Source: Candidatus Gastranaerophilales bacterium (lineage in GTDB: Bacteria > Cyanobacteriota > Vampirovibrionia > Gastranaerophilales > Gastranaerophilaceae). From it: a stretch of DNA of 45,563 nt. The stretch lies in assembly GCA_944324435.1 (NCBI GenBank), contig CALUWH010000015.1:1-45563 (forward strand), in the 5' to 3' direction. This document shows, piece by piece, positions 1 to 8,481 of this stretch. The position numbers were made by a program, and so were the translations under genes. Within the stretch, counting starts at the first letter, position 1; each line of letters begins with the position of its first letter. The notes under the pieces are model-generated. The model was not told the DNA's origin. It made no database searches and saw only the letters and a list, made by a program, of their open reading frames with translations.

Positions 1-70
1 CCGGCCCAATGTCTACGTGCGTAGCACATGTAACACAATATGTAGTTTGTTACGCTCAATGTAACATATC
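1..70. repeat. dispersed repeat E plus degenerate palindrome P (copy 1)
   Basis: Bases 1-44 repeat almost exactly at 25157-25201, with one base missing. The unit has a GC-rich stretch containing the small inverted repeat CTACG-TG-CGTAG, followed by ATGTAACACAATA. In the second copy that arm starts a perfect palindrome; here the right arm (43-55) is degraded, and another ATGTAACAT follows at 59-67. The window begins exactly at this repeat, so the true left edge cannot be seen. No transposase lies nearby. Function is unknown; it could be a small non-autonomous element or a REP-like hairpin. Confidence 0.7.
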
Positions 71-99
71 GAGTCGTGAAATTTGGTGACTAAGGGACC

Positions 100-480
100 G
101 CGTAATCAAGTGAGCAAGAGTGAATAGATTTTTGCGTGAAGGGTGAGGCGTGAAGGGTGAAGGGAACGTGTATCAAGTGACCAAGTGATCAGGTGACCAA
201 GTGATCAAGTTAGCAAGAGTGATTAGTGAATAGATTTAACTTCTTCTCAACCCCTCAACTCCTAAACCATAAACTACCCTTCAACTGTTCAACTATTCAA
301 CTTCTCAACCCCCATAACTTCTCCTAAACTTATAAACTACTCAACCTCTAAACCCTAAAACTACTTTTCAACTGTTCAACTGTTCAACTTATCAACCCTT
401 TATAACTTCTTCTAAACTTATAAACTCCTCAACTCCTCAACCCTAAAACTTCCCCTAAACCTCTCAACTTCTAAACCAAC
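100..480. repeat. modular simple-sequence repeat array, copy 1
   Basis: This gene-free stretch is built from short, drifting words in blocks. Block A (134-165) repeats GTGAAGGGTGAGGC-like words. Block B (175-220) repeats AAGTGATCAGGTGACC-like words. Block C (221-238) holds GATTAGTGAATAGATTT. Block D (239-478) repeats TTCTCAACC, CAACTGTTCAAC and CCTAAACC words with strong strand asymmetry. The same blocks occur at 24640-24890 (inverted) and 36915-37125. Block D faces the 3' end of the response-regulator gene that ends at 541. I see no reading frame, tRNA or CRISPR structure. Bases 481-540 show nothing recognisable. Confidence 0.85.
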
Positions 481-540
481 TCAATAGTGTTGTAATTATT
501 TCTTGAATTCATGCTTTTACTAATCGGTCGGATTTAACAA

Positions 541-1830
541 TTATTTGAATTGGCGAATTTTAACAAAATATTCAACCCACTGAATCAACTCTGAAATCTC
601 ATAAGGTTTCGGCAAATATAAATCTGCGCCGGAATTTAATACCAGAGTTTTATCGTGTACGGTTGTCGTTACAATAATTTTTGTATTAACAAAATTCTCC
701 AGATTTTTTAAGTATTGGCATAAATCAAGGCCTGACATGTCATCCCCACTGTCAAGAATAATTATTCCCGGCTGTTCAGCGCTTTTGGGGTCAAGGTTAT
801 CTATTACATCGTACCCTTGGAGCTCAAGAGTAGTACGGAGAAGCAAGGCAAGCGCTTCGTCAGGTTCTTGAATATATATTCCGGTGTTTACCCTTGGCTC
901 TACAATAGAATTTTCTCCGGCAAGTTTTATTCTGTCAATTGCATAATTTGAACCACTCGGAATTTTTGCAATTTTTTTTATTGACAGCAGCCTTGTCAGA
1001 AGCTCATCCACAGAAGAAATTGTCTCATAATTATCTATAATTCCTCCGATTAGAATAGAGACAAAATCCACTCTCATGCCAGCGTATCTGTCGCCCGTAA
1101 GCAGCATATACCCACGTTTTGCATCGGCTGAGGAGTAAAATTTAGGGGCTACCGTATCAAATGCAAAAGTCAAAAAAGCTGCCATTTTTTCCGCGCTGTA
1201 AGGGTTTGTAATAACAACAAAATTTGTTTCATCGAGTTGACCTATAAAATCAGCAGAATCCATAGTCGAACGAATTATTGCAATGAGAGTTTGGATTAAC
1301 TTGTCTCCGGCAACTTCCGAATAAACACTCTTATAATTTTCAAAATTTTCTACACCAAGAAGCAAAACCGCCGATTTGTTTGCAGTATTTAACAAACGTT
1401 TAAGATTTTTATGCACGTACTTTTTGTTAGGTAATAGGGTTTTTGAATCAAGATTATTTTCTATATCCCTTCTCAAATGAGCCTTTATGCGCATTTTAAA
1501 CTCATCAATATTAACCGGTTCGCTCAAAAAATCATCTGCGCCTCCTTCAAGAACTCTAATTCTGTCGGAAGCATCAGCCGACTTTGAAAGTCCTATTATG
1601 ACAGGCCTTGTATTGTATGTAAGCGTCCTTATTTTTTCACAAAATTCCGCGAGGTTTTCCTGTATACTGTCGGATATGATAATCATATCCGGCTCTGCCG
1701 CCTGAATTTCTTTCAAAGCATCTTTCAGCGTACGTGTTATTATAACACCGGTTTCGGAATCTTCAAGGCTCTTTTTGTACTTTGCAGGCATTTCCTTTCG
1801 TTTATCAATAATTAACACGCTTGAGAGCAT
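541..1830 (-). CDS. response regulator, REC - degenerate GGDEF - REC
   Basis: Cytoplasmic signalling protein of 429 residues. The N-terminal receiver domain (about 1-120) keeps a likely phospho-acceptor Asp54 but has SEPV where the conserved Lys-Pro is expected. The middle (about 130-300) follows a GGDEF-like pattern, but the catalytic signature reads GQLDETNF, so cyclase activity is unlikely. The C-terminal receiver (about 315-429) looks intact, with the EPD acidic pocket, IIILDSG around the acceptor Asp and LPKPY with the conserved Lys. The gene overlaps the upstream histidine kinase by 19 bases, and its Shine-Dalgarno GAGGAGG lies inside the kinase gene, so the two are translationally coupled. 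The kinase probably phosphorylates the C-terminal receiver. Output is unknown; no DNA-binding domain is visible. Confidence 0.85.
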   Translation of the reverse strand: MLSSVLIIDKRKEMPAKYKKSLEDSETGVIITRTLKDALKEIQAAEPDMIIISDSIQENLAEFCEKIRTLTYNTRPVIIGLSKSADASDRIRVLEGGADDFLSEPVNIDEFKMRIKAHLRRDIENNLDSKTLLPNKKYVHKNLKRLLNTANKSAVLLLGVENFENYKSVYSEVAGDKLIQTLIAIIRSTMDSADFIGQLDETNFVVITNPYSAEKMAAFLTFAFDTVAPKFYSSADAKRGYMLLTGDRYAGMRVDFVSILIGGIIDNYETISSVDELLTRLLSIKKIAKIPSGSNYAIDRIKLAGENSIVEPRVNTGIYIQEPDEALALLLRTTLELQGYDVIDNLDPKSAEQPGIIILDSGDDMSGLDLCQYLKNLENFVNTKIIVTTTVHDKTLVLNSGADLYLPKPYEISELIQWVEYFVKIRQFK

Positions 1831-2669
1831 TTTAGAGCGTCCTCCTCATTGTAGAATGGAAATCGTATCTCAAAAGTTGTTCCCTTGCCTTCCGTACTTT
1901 CAAAAGAGATTTGTCCCATCATACTTTTAACAAGTTTTTCTGTAATATAAAGCCCCAAACCATTGCCCTGGGTCGTACTTGTAAGATGGTTTTCAAGACG
2001 GCTAAACTTCTTGAACATTTTATTATAATCTTCTTTTTTAATTCCGATACCTTCATCTTTTATTTTTATTGAAATCAAGTTTTCATATATCTGTGTTGAT
2101 ATTGTAACGGTTTTACCGGAGTGAGAATATTTTGCAGCATTATCAATCAAATTTGTCATAATTTGTTGAAATTTGTCCTCATCAAGTCGCGCCGGCGGTA
2201 AGTTTTGTTTCAGCTCCAGATTAAAATGCCTTGTCTTATACTGTTCTACAAAGAGTGGTATTATTTTTTTGATTGTCTCGTTTACATCAACTTTCTTTAA
2301 AATAGCATTATCAGAACTCATTTTAGATACTGTCAAAACATTCTCGACAAGATGGATAAGTCTGTTCGATTGATCTTCAATGATTTTTATAAATTTCTTT
2401 TTACTTTCATCATCAATTTTATCCCACGAACTGAGCAGTGTTTGAGAAAATCCTCTTATACTGGTAAGAGGAGTTCTTAATTCGTGTGATACGGTAGATA
2501 TAAATTCATCTTGCATTGTGTTCATATAGTCTGTCTTTCGGTATATTACGAGAGTAAGGTAAAGCGTTGTAGATTGAGTGCTTTTGACTACGCTTTCAGC
2601 CCTGATTGGCCTCCGGAATGTGATAAAGCTATTAATACAACCCCAACCCCTTAAAACATTATTCCCCAT
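1812..2669 (-). CDS. soluble histidine kinase, short or truncated N-terminus
   Basis: Sensor kinase with all core boxes: H-box VSHELRTPLTSIRGF (His about 62), N-box NLIDNAAKYS, G1 DEGIGI and G2 GNGLGLYI. It should autophosphorylate on the H-box His and pass phosphate to the overlapping response regulator. No membrane segment or sensor domain is seen. About 48 residues before MNTMQDEF are not recognisable, although VIYRKTDYM resembles the decayed end of a PAS domain. The start is uncertain. The ATG at 2669 lies 12 bases after AGGAGGGG; two better-spaced ATGs (2679, 2673) lie in another frame that stops at once. An internal ATG near 2526 would give a bare kinase core. The Shine-Dalgarno sits in a strong hairpin (2672-2713). 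Confidence 0.85.
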   Translation of the reverse strand: MGNNVLRGWGCINSFITFRRPIRAESVVKSTQSTTLYLTLVIYRKTDYMNTMQDEFISTVSHELRTPLTSIRGFSQTLLSSWDKIDDESKKKFIKIIEDQSNRLIHLVENVLTVSKMSSDNAILKKVDVNETIKKIIPLFVEQYKTRHFNLELKQNLPPARLDEDKFQQIMTNLIDNAAKYSHSGKTVTISTQIYENLISIKIKDEGIGIKKEDYNKMFKKFSRLENHLTSTTQGNGLGLYITEKLVKSMMGQISFESTEGKGTTFEIRFPFYNEEDALKCSQAC

Positions 2670-2671
2670 CC

Positions 2672-2713
2672 ATGTACATCCCCTCCTGATTCAGGCAAGG
2701 AGAGGATGTACAT
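2672..2713 (-). promoter_or_regulatory. 16-bp hairpin burying the kinase Shine-Dalgarno
   Basis: Inverted repeat with arms 2672-2687 and 2698-2713 and a 10-base loop. Read as minus-strand RNA, all 16 pairs form with one G-U wobble. The 3' arm contains AGGAGGGG, the only good ribosome-binding site before the kinase, so the hairpin could gate kinase translation. It begins 17 bases after the PC4-like gene stop. No U-tract follows, so a simple terminator is less likely. Regulation is inferred. Confidence 0.6.
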
Positions 2714-2730
2714 TTAGGCTTTACTCAGAA

Positions 2731-2964
2731 CTACGCTTCTTGCATAAATTCTTTTTTTGCTTCTTCAATTGCATCTGACAATATATCAAGCTGATCAGGT
2801 GCAAAAGTTACGCCTTTTTTGGTCGGAAGCCAGGTTGCTCCGTCGTCTGTAGTATAGAATATTCTTAAATTAAAATAACTTTTTCCTCTGTATTCCGAAA
2901 TAGAAATTTGCAGCTGTTCAGTATCTGTTCTTTGAATACTAGCTAAAAGTTTTGAATCTGCCAT
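2731..2964 (-). CDS. PC4/p15-like single-stranded DNA-binding protein
   Basis: Protein of 77 residues similar to the bacterial PC4 (transcriptional coactivator p15, YdbC) family. The core YRGKSYFNLRIFY, then a DDGATWLPTKKGVTF turn and a C-terminal helix, match the family pattern of beta-sheet followed by amphipathic helix. Family members bind single-stranded DNA or RNA as dimers. I chose the ATG at 2964 because AGGAGGG lies 10 bases upstream; the longer open frame to 3036 runs back into the prepilin gene. It sits 22 bases after the prepilin stop, so the two are probably co-transcribed. The target is unknown. Confidence 0.8.
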   Translation of the reverse strand: MADSKLLASIQRTDTEQLQISISEYRGKSYFNLRIFYTTDDGATWLPTKKGVTFAPDQLDILSDAIEEAKKEFMQEA

Positions 2965-2986
2965 TTTATTATTACCCTCCTTTAAT

Positions 2987-3733
2987 TTAATAATTAACTT
3001 TCCATCCGTCTGCCATAACCCTTGCCGCACAAGCATATCCGTCTTTTACGTATCCTTCTTTGCAATCCGTTGTATATGAATCTTTTCCGTAAGGAACGAC
3101 TCTGCCGTTATTGAGAAGCTCGAATGCGAACAGATCTTTTCCAAAAGCGCTTTTTCCTTTATCATACCCGTCAACATCAATAAAGAGTTTGGCAATAACA
3201 AAATCCGGCTCTGACAAATCATCATCAGTTGCAGAATCACAGGCGTTTACAATATACACATTGGCCGGAATTTTAGCAAACTTATATTTTTTAGCCTTAC
3301 TAATATCTTCTGCATAAGCGCTTTGGGTACTTCCGTCGTATGTGTTGGAATCTGTTCCTATGGCGGTTGATTCCGTATCTGTAAGATCAAGTTCAGATAT
3401 AGCCCAATATGAAGGAGCTACATCTTCTATAGCTTCTGCAAAAGAATCTGTTCCGCTCTTGTCGGTTGTTGCATGCGGAATATCATCCAGACTGATTCCC
3501 CCGAGCGTATCTGTCGGAGTATCGCCGTTTTGTGTATACTCCATATTTGCAGTCTCAATAATTTTCCTGCATCCGAGTTCAATCTGCTCTACAGTTCTTG
3601 CAAGAGTGCTTCCCGTGTGTGCATTAGAAAATCTGGAAAACAAACCGGGAATAGTCAGTGCCGCAATTACGCCTATTATAGCCAATGAAAGCAGCACTTC
3701 TGCCAGCGTAAATCCGTTCAATCTTTTTTTCAT
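2987..3733 (-). CDS. type IV prepilin-like protein (class III signal)
   Basis: Secreted pilin or pseudopilin of 248 residues. Residues 1-31 form a prepilin leader: short positive MKKRLNG, cleavage G|F, then FTLAEVLLSLAIIGVIAALT with Glu at mature position 5 and a hydrophobic helix. A prepilin peptidase should cleave after Gly7 and methylate Phe8. The remainder is a Ser/Thr/Asp-rich globular domain with three Cys (NACDS, TDCKEG, YACAA), two of them near the C-terminus and able to form a disulfide loop. It is preceded by GGAGAG and an extended -10. No pilus assembly genes lie nearby, so it is an orphan subunit here. Whether it makes a pilus or a secretion pseudopilus cannot be told. Confidence 0.85.
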   Translation of the reverse strand: MKKRLNGFTLAEVLLSLAIIGVIAALTIPGLFSRFSNAHTGSTLARTVEQIELGCRKIIETANMEYTQNGDTPTDTLGGISLDDIPHATTDKSGTDSFAEAIEDVAPSYWAISELDLTDTESTAIGTDSNTYDGSTQSAYAEDISKAKKYKFAKIPANVYIVNACDSATDDDLSEPDFVIAKLFIDVDGYDKGKSAFGKDLFAFELLNNGRVVPYGKDSYTTDCKEGYVKDGYACAARVMADGWKVNY

Positions 3734-3759
3734 ATAAATCTCTCCATTTTTTACAATAA

Positions 3760-3768
3760 ATTATATCA
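3760..3768 (-). promoter_or_regulatory. extended -10 promoter for the prepilin gene
   Basis: On the minus strand TGATATAAT matches the extended -10 form TGnTATAAT, about 27 bases before the prepilin start. No convincing -35 is seen at 16-18 bases. The rest of the 3734-3855 gap holds nothing clear besides the small palindrome GAATGCATTC. Confidence 0.55.
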
Positions 3769-3855
3769 TGAGTTTGGAAAAAAGTTTATAGGTTTGTAAA
3801 TTGAGGAGAATGCATTCTGGTGTAATTTTACGATATACATAAATTCTTATTTGAT

Positions 3856-5205
3856 TTACCCCAGTTTTGATTTCAAAATTCTTGCCGCAGAAATCAAAAT
3901 ATCTATACTTGTGGAAAAAGGCGGAGCGTATGTAAGATCAACGTCCAGCAAATCCTCTACCGTCATTCCCCGGATTAAACCTACAGATATTGTATTGACT
4001 TTCTTATCCGCGTCTGTTGAACCTATTGCCTGTGCGCTTAAAATTTTATGAGAGCGCCTGTCTGCAACAAGTTTTAGAGTTACATTTTGAACTTCCGGCA
4101 TGTAACCGGCCTTATCTCTTTTTGTTATGACAATAGACACAGTATCAAAGCCAAGTTTTTGCGCCTCTTTCTCTGTCAAACCCGACATTGACATACTCAT
4201 TCCGCGATACCTTACAACCGCAGAGCCCAAAATTCCTTCAAAATCTTCAACACCGCCGCAAGCATTGATAGCGGCAATCCGACCTTCCTTGTTAGCTGTA
4301 GAACCCAGCGGTACCCACATTGGAGTATTTGATATCATATTAACCTTTTCGGCACAGTCACCGCAAGCGTAGATATCCGGAAGATTTGTTTCCATGCGGC
4401 TGTTTACTTTTATTGCGCCCGTTGTACCGATAGAAATTCCGGCCTCCTGTGCCATATTAACTACAGGTCGTACGCCTGCAGCTATAACAACCATGTCGGT
4501 CTCAAACCCCGAGCCCTTTGCGGTTACAACTCCGCGAATCCATTCTTCTCCTATAAATTCACTGACTATGTCGTCGTTGATTATTTTAACCAGATTTCCC
4601 GAATTTTCCAAAATATAGTTTTGTATCAGCGACGAAATATCTTCATCAAAAACCGGAAGTATAAAGGGCGCTTTCTCAACAAGGGTTACGTTTTTATCAT
4701 TCTTAACAAAAGCCTCTACAAGTTCTATTCCTATGTAACCGCCGCCAATTACTGTTATATTCTTTATATTATTCATTCGCTCACGGATTGCAATACCGTC
4801 TTCTATGCCTCTAAGAGTATAAATTCCTTTTAGCTCCCTGTTTTTAATATCCGGAATTACAGGTTCAGATCCTGTTGCGATAATTAACTTATCATATTCA
4901 ACAAACTGACAGCTGTTGTTTCTGATATTTTTTACAACAATTTTTTTATCGGCAGAAAGAATCTTTGTAACCAGACTTTCTATATGAACATGCACGCCGC
5001 TTTTTTCAAATTCTTCAATCGTCCTTACAATAAGCTTATGCCAGTCCTCAAAATCCCCTGCAATATAGTATGGAAGACCACAAGCAGAGTAGGAGACAAA
5101 TTCTTCTTGAGTATAAATATGGACTTCGGCATCCGGCAGAAGCCGTTTAGATTTGGCAGCAGCCTTTGCGCCTGCTGCAACACCGCCTATTATTATAATT
5201 CTCAT
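3856..5205 (-). CDS. CoA-disulfide reductase / NADH oxidase family flavoprotein
   Basis: Cytosolic FAD-dependent pyridine-nucleotide oxidoreductase of 449 residues, the usual length. An N-terminal FAD site IIIIGGVAAGAKAA is followed by SYSACGLPYYIAG with the single redox Cys42 typical of CoA-disulfide reductases and NADH oxidases (one Cys, not the CxxxxC of glutathione reductase). The second Rossmann site VIGGGYIGIE (about 152-161) binds NAD(P)H, IYACGDCAE closes the FAD site, and a dimerisation domain follows. Likely roles are reducing CoA disulfide, persulfide or O2. The family cannot be split further by eye. It lies 47 bases after rseP on the same strand. Confidence 0.85.
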   Translation of the reverse strand: MRIIIIGGVAAGAKAAAKSKRLLPDAEVHIYTQEEFVSYSACGLPYYIAGDFEDWHKLIVRTIEEFEKSGVHVHIESLVTKILSADKKIVVKNIRNNSCQFVEYDKLIIATGSEPVIPDIKNRELKGIYTLRGIEDGIAIRERMNNIKNITVIGGGYIGIELVEAFVKNDKNVTLVEKAPFILPVFDEDISSLIQNYILENSGNLVKIINDDIVSEFIGEEWIRGVVTAKGSGFETDMVVIAAGVRPVVNMAQEAGISIGTTGAIKVNSRMETNLPDIYACGDCAEKVNMISNTPMWVPLGSTANKEGRIAAINACGGVEDFEGILGSAVVRYRGMSMSMSGLTEKEAQKLGFDTVSIVITKRDKAGYMPEVQNVTLKLVADRRSHKILSAQAIGSTDADKKVNTISVGLIRGMTVEDLLDVDLTYAPPFSTSIDILISAARILKSKLG

Positions 5206-5252
5206 AATCGAATTATTGATAATTTTATCAACGAAAACAATTAGACAGAAGA

Positions 5253-6614
5253 TTATTTTCTGATAAGGAGCGTAATGTCGTTAAAGAGTACAAATATCAT
5301 TAAGATTATAAGAAGTGAGAAAAATACCGATGATATAATTTCAATAACTCTTTCATCGACCGGTCTTCCTATGATTTTTTCTATAATCAAAAATAATACA
5401 TGACCGCCGTCAAGAGCAGGTATAGGGAGAATATTTAAGATGGCGAGGTTTATGGATATTAAAGCAGCCAACAAAATTCCGGAGGATTTTCCGCTCTTTT
5501 CAATCATATCACCGCCGATTTTGGTAATAGCAACAACTCCATGCATGTCCTTGAGCGGAATGTTTCCGGTAAACAATTGGCCCAGAGAATACATCATAAG
5601 ATAAGTGTTATCCCACAAATACTTACAGCTTCCCTTAACAACTGACGGCAAACTGTTTGTTTGAATCATTGTTTGTTCATAAGCCAAGGCAATCCCTATG
5701 ACTCCACTTTCATCAGGATAAATCGGTTTAAGTTCTATTGTTTTCCCACCTCTTTCGACAATAAAATTCACCGGATGTACATCATTGGAAATGGCCTTTG
5801 CAACGTCATACATTGAATATTCTCCTGTTGAGGTGTAAACGGTTTTCCCTTCAATAAGCTTCTCCAGAGCTTTAATATGTTCGTCTATGGTGACTCCTTC
5901 CTTTTTGAAATATTTAGCGCCTTTGGCCGCATATTTATCCATTGTTATTACGTCACCTTCTGGCGTTTCGGGTAGTCTGATTGCAATGCCTGCAGGAATC
6001 GTTTCGTCTTTTGAAAGCCCTGGGTTTAAAGCCTTTAGTTTGTTAAAATTTTTGTCTATAGTCGCAATGGTAACTACACCGTTATTTTTGGCGCTATTTT
6101 TAATAATAGTTTGAAGAGAGTAAATGTTATTAATGTCACATCCGTTTGCATTTAGAATCCTGTCCCCTTTTTTAAGTCCAGACTCCCAAATACTTGCGTT
6201 TTTTGGAGCGCTAATTTCTGCTGCATAGACTTTATAATTGCCGGAGGGAAGTCTATGAGTCCATACGGCAACCAGCATTACCAGAGCTATCGCGCAAACA
6301 ACGTTTGCAATAACACCTGCCGTAACAACAATCAGCCGCTGCCATACCGGTTTATTAATAAATCGTTCCTCTGAATCCAACGGTAAAGCACAGTCCTTGT
6401 CATCATCAGGAAAAGAAACATAACCACCCAACAAAAAAGCATGGACAAGCACTTCTATGTCGCCGATTTTTGTCTTATACAAGGTAGGACCTATAGGGAG
6501 ACCAAATCCGAACTTATCCACTTTTATGCCGAAGGCGCGCGCTGCAAGGAAGTGCCCGGCTTCGTGCACTAAAATGAGTATACTTAACAATATAATCATA
6601 ATTACTATGGACAT
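5253..6614 (-). CDS. rseP: RIP metalloprotease RseP (site-2 protease)
   Basis: Intramembrane zinc protease of 453 residues. HEAGH at 17-21 in the first membrane helix supplies two zinc ligands and the catalytic Glu, and LPIPALDGGH (about 396-405) supplies the third ligand. A PDZ domain lies near 140-210, with a second partial PDZ-like segment before the last helices. In bacteria it cleaves anti-sigma factors or signal-peptide remnants. I use the ATG at 6614, preceded by GGGAGGG; the open frame extends 38 codons further but that part is low-complexity and lacks a ribosome site. In many bacteria rseP sits with dxr, cdsA or bamA; here it is beside the flavoenzyme instead. Confidence 0.93.
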   Translation of the reverse strand: MSIVIMIILLSILILVHEAGHFLAARAFGIKVDKFGFGLPIGPTLYKTKIGDIEVLVHAFLLGGYVSFPDDDKDCALPLDSEERFINKPVWQRLIVVTAGVIANVVCAIALVMLVAVWTHRLPSGNYKVYAAEISAPKNASIWESGLKKGDRILNANGCDINNIYSLQTIIKNSAKNNGVVTIATIDKNFNKLKALNPGLSKDETIPAGIAIRLPETPEGDVITMDKYAAKGAKYFKKEGVTIDEHIKALEKLIEGKTVYTSTGEYSMYDVAKAISNDVHPVNFIVERGGKTIELKPIYPDESGVIGIALAYEQTMIQTNSLPSVVKGSCKYLWDNTYLMMYSLGQLFTGNIPLKDMHGVVAITKIGGDMIEKSGKSSGILLAALISINLAILNILPIPALDGGHVLFLIIEKIIGRPVDERVIEIISSVFFSLLIILMIFVLFNDITLLIRK

Positions 6615-6742
6615 AAAACCCTCCCGTGTAATAACCTTATCAAATTTTAACATAAAATAAATGCTTTTGATATAATTTTGTGCTTTATAATACTCAATAA
6701 ATTTACAATTGTAAATTTTGATTAACAATAGCGTTTAAAGTG

Positions 6743-6778
6743 TTCACAATCAAAAATAAAACGTGTATTATAGATGTA
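6743..6778 (+). promoter_or_regulatory. sigma70-type promoter giving a probable leaderless mRNA
   Basis: TTCACA (6743-6748), a 17-base spacer and TATTAT (6766-6771) form a good promoter. The expected start of transcription, 6-8 bases after the -10, falls on the ATG at 6778. No Shine-Dalgarno precedes that ATG. The acyltransferase transcript is therefore probably leaderless. Confidence 0.6.
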
Positions 6779-7596
6779 TGATAAATTTAGAGGATTTGTA
6801 TTCGGAGGTTCCGCCGACAAAACTTAGAAACATCGATGAAAAGTTCCGTCCGGCGCAAACTTCTCCATTCTGGTTATGGGTGGCTGACAGGTTTTTCTAC
6901 GGTATGTTGGAGAATCGCTTTTACGCATTCCGATACAAAGGTGCTGAAAATTTTTATAAAAAAGATATTGATACGCCATTAATAATGTTTGCACCGCACA
7001 GCAACTGGTGGGACGGAATTGTAGGATATAATATCTGCAACAGAATATACAAAAAAGAAATCCGTCTTATGGTAGAAGAGCTTAACCGTTTTCCTCTGCT
7101 GAGCCGTGGTGGGGCGTTCAATGTAAATAAAAAGTCCGCACAGGCTTCTATGGAAGCTCTGAAATATTCTGTGGATGTATTAGGTGATTTAAATAATATT
7201 CTATATATTTTCCCTCAAGGTATTATTAAACCGCCAAACTATAGGCCCATTGAGTTTCAATCCGGACTTGCCTATATTGCGGAAAAAGCTGCAAAGAAAT
7301 ATGGCAAAGTGGCTCTTATGCCTATCGCCGTAAACTATATGTTTCTACGTGACAACAGACCGGAAGTTCTGGTCGAGATGGGAGAAATTATTGAGCTCCA
7401 CGGAGAAAAAACAAAAAGGAAAGAGTTTGCGGATATGCTGGCACATAGACTTGAAGCCCTTTGCGATAAACAAATAAAAGAAATCAGCCACGGTGATTTT
7501 CACGGATATGATACCCTGTTTCAAAGAAAATTAAAATGGTACAGAAGAATTGAACAAAGGCTCAAAAAGATAGAAGTAAAAGGGTCTGGAGTTTAA
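6778..7596 (+). CDS. 1-acylglycerol-3-phosphate acyltransferase-like protein
   Basis: Protein of 272 residues in the PlsC lysophospholipid acyltransferase superfamily, which moves an acyl chain to lysophosphatidate or another membrane acceptor. The catalytic motif H-x4-D appears as HSNWWD (His74, Asp79), and the block III equivalent is FPQGI near 145-149, where PlsC proteins usually have FPEGT. No clear membrane helix is present, so it may bind the membrane peripherally. The two Trp in the HX4D motif suggest a subgroup different from classical PlsC; related enzymes occur in carotenoid or glycolipid tailoring. The ATG at 6778 is chosen over the GTG at 6763 because the GTG lies inside the promoter. 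Confidence 0.75.
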   Translation: MINLEDLYSEVPPTKLRNIDEKFRPAQTSPFWLWVADRFFYGMLENRFYAFRYKGAENFYKKDIDTPLIMFAPHSNWWDGIVGYNICNRIYKKEIRLMVEELNRFPLLSRGGAFNVNKKSAQASMEALKYSVDVLGDLNNILYIFPQGIIKPPNYRPIEFQSGLAYIAEKAAKKYGKVALMPIAVNYMFLRDNRPEVLVEMGEIIELHGEKTKRKEFADMLAHRLEALCDKQIKEISHGDFHGYDTLFQRKLKWYRRIEQRLKKIEVKGSGV

Positions 7597-7710
7597 CTGC
7601 CGGACAGATTTTGGATAATCTTTCTCCATTTCCTATATTTAAAGGATTTCAAAGGAATAAAATTATAGTTTAATATAACATAGGATACTGGTATTTAATC
7701 GGAGATAATT

Positions 7711-8481
7711 ATGGATATTTTTGCAGTCATAGGACTGTTTTTCGGGATAACAATGATTCTTATCGGGCAAGCCATGGAGGGCGGTAATCTGGGACAGTTA
7801 CTGCAAATAACGGCAGCTTTTATTGTATTGGGCGGTACTACAGGTGCTATTATCCTGAGCTTTCCACCGCAAGTATTACTCGCGGCAGTTAAAATGGTAA
7901 AAGTTGTTTTTATGCCTCCAAAAGTAGATTTTAATGCTTTGATTACGGAGATTGGCGGATTTGCAACAAAAGCAAGAAAAGAAGGTATTATTTCGCTTGA
8001 AAAAGAGGCTAATAATGCCTCTGATTCACTTTTGACATTAGGACTTGGAGCTGTTGCAGATGGTACGGATCCGACTCTGGTCAGAGAAATGCTTGAAAAC
8101 CAGATTGAACGTTTTGAAAGCTACGTTAACAATGCGGCAAAAGTTTACGAATCTTTTGGCGGATATTCGCCTACACTGGGTATCATTGGCGCAGTTATGG
8201 GCTTAATTCAGGTTATGCAGAATTTGTCAGACCCCTCCAAGCTGGGAGCAGGTATTGCTGTTGCCTTTGTTGCTACAATATATGGTCTGTTTGCAGCTAA
8301 TCTGGTTATGATTCCTATCAGTACCAGAATTAAATTAATTTATCAAGATGTGTTTTTATACAAGAATATGATTCTTGAAGGGGTTTTAGCTATTCAGGCA
8401 GGTGAGAGCCCTGTTTTGATAGAAAGAAAACTTCATTCGTTTATTCTGGAAGATAACAAGGAAGAACAGGCTAATGGCTAG
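7711..8481 (+). CDS. motA: MotA stator / proton channel subunit
   Basis: Inner-membrane protein of 256 residues with four predicted helices. The cytoplasmic loop carries KARKEGIISLE, matching the conserved Arg/Glu rotor-contact region of MotA. GGYSPTLGIIGAVMGLI holds the conserved Pro and the third helix that lines the ion path. It follows the sequence CGGAGA and overlaps motB by 8 bases. Alone it could be read as a MotA/TolQ/ExbB protein, but the paired motB makes flagellar or gliding stator the best call. No other flagellar gene is in the window. Confidence 0.9.
   Translation: MDIFAVIGLFFGITMILIGQAMEGGNLGQLLQITAAFIVLGGTTGAIILSFPPQVLLAAVKMVKVVFMPPKVDFNALITEIGGFATKARKEGIISLEKEANNASDSLLTLGLGAVADGTDPTLVREMLENQIERFESYVNNAAKVYESFGGYSPTLGIIGAVMGLIQVMQNLSDPSKLGAGIAVAFVATIYGLFAANLVMIPISTRIKLIYQDVFLYKNMILEGVLAIQAGESPVLIERKLHSFILEDNKEEQANG

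Noticed and set aside
100-480. CRISPR array
   Set aside because: The words are short and drifting, there are no constant repeats of 24-40 bases with unique spacers, and no cas gene is present.
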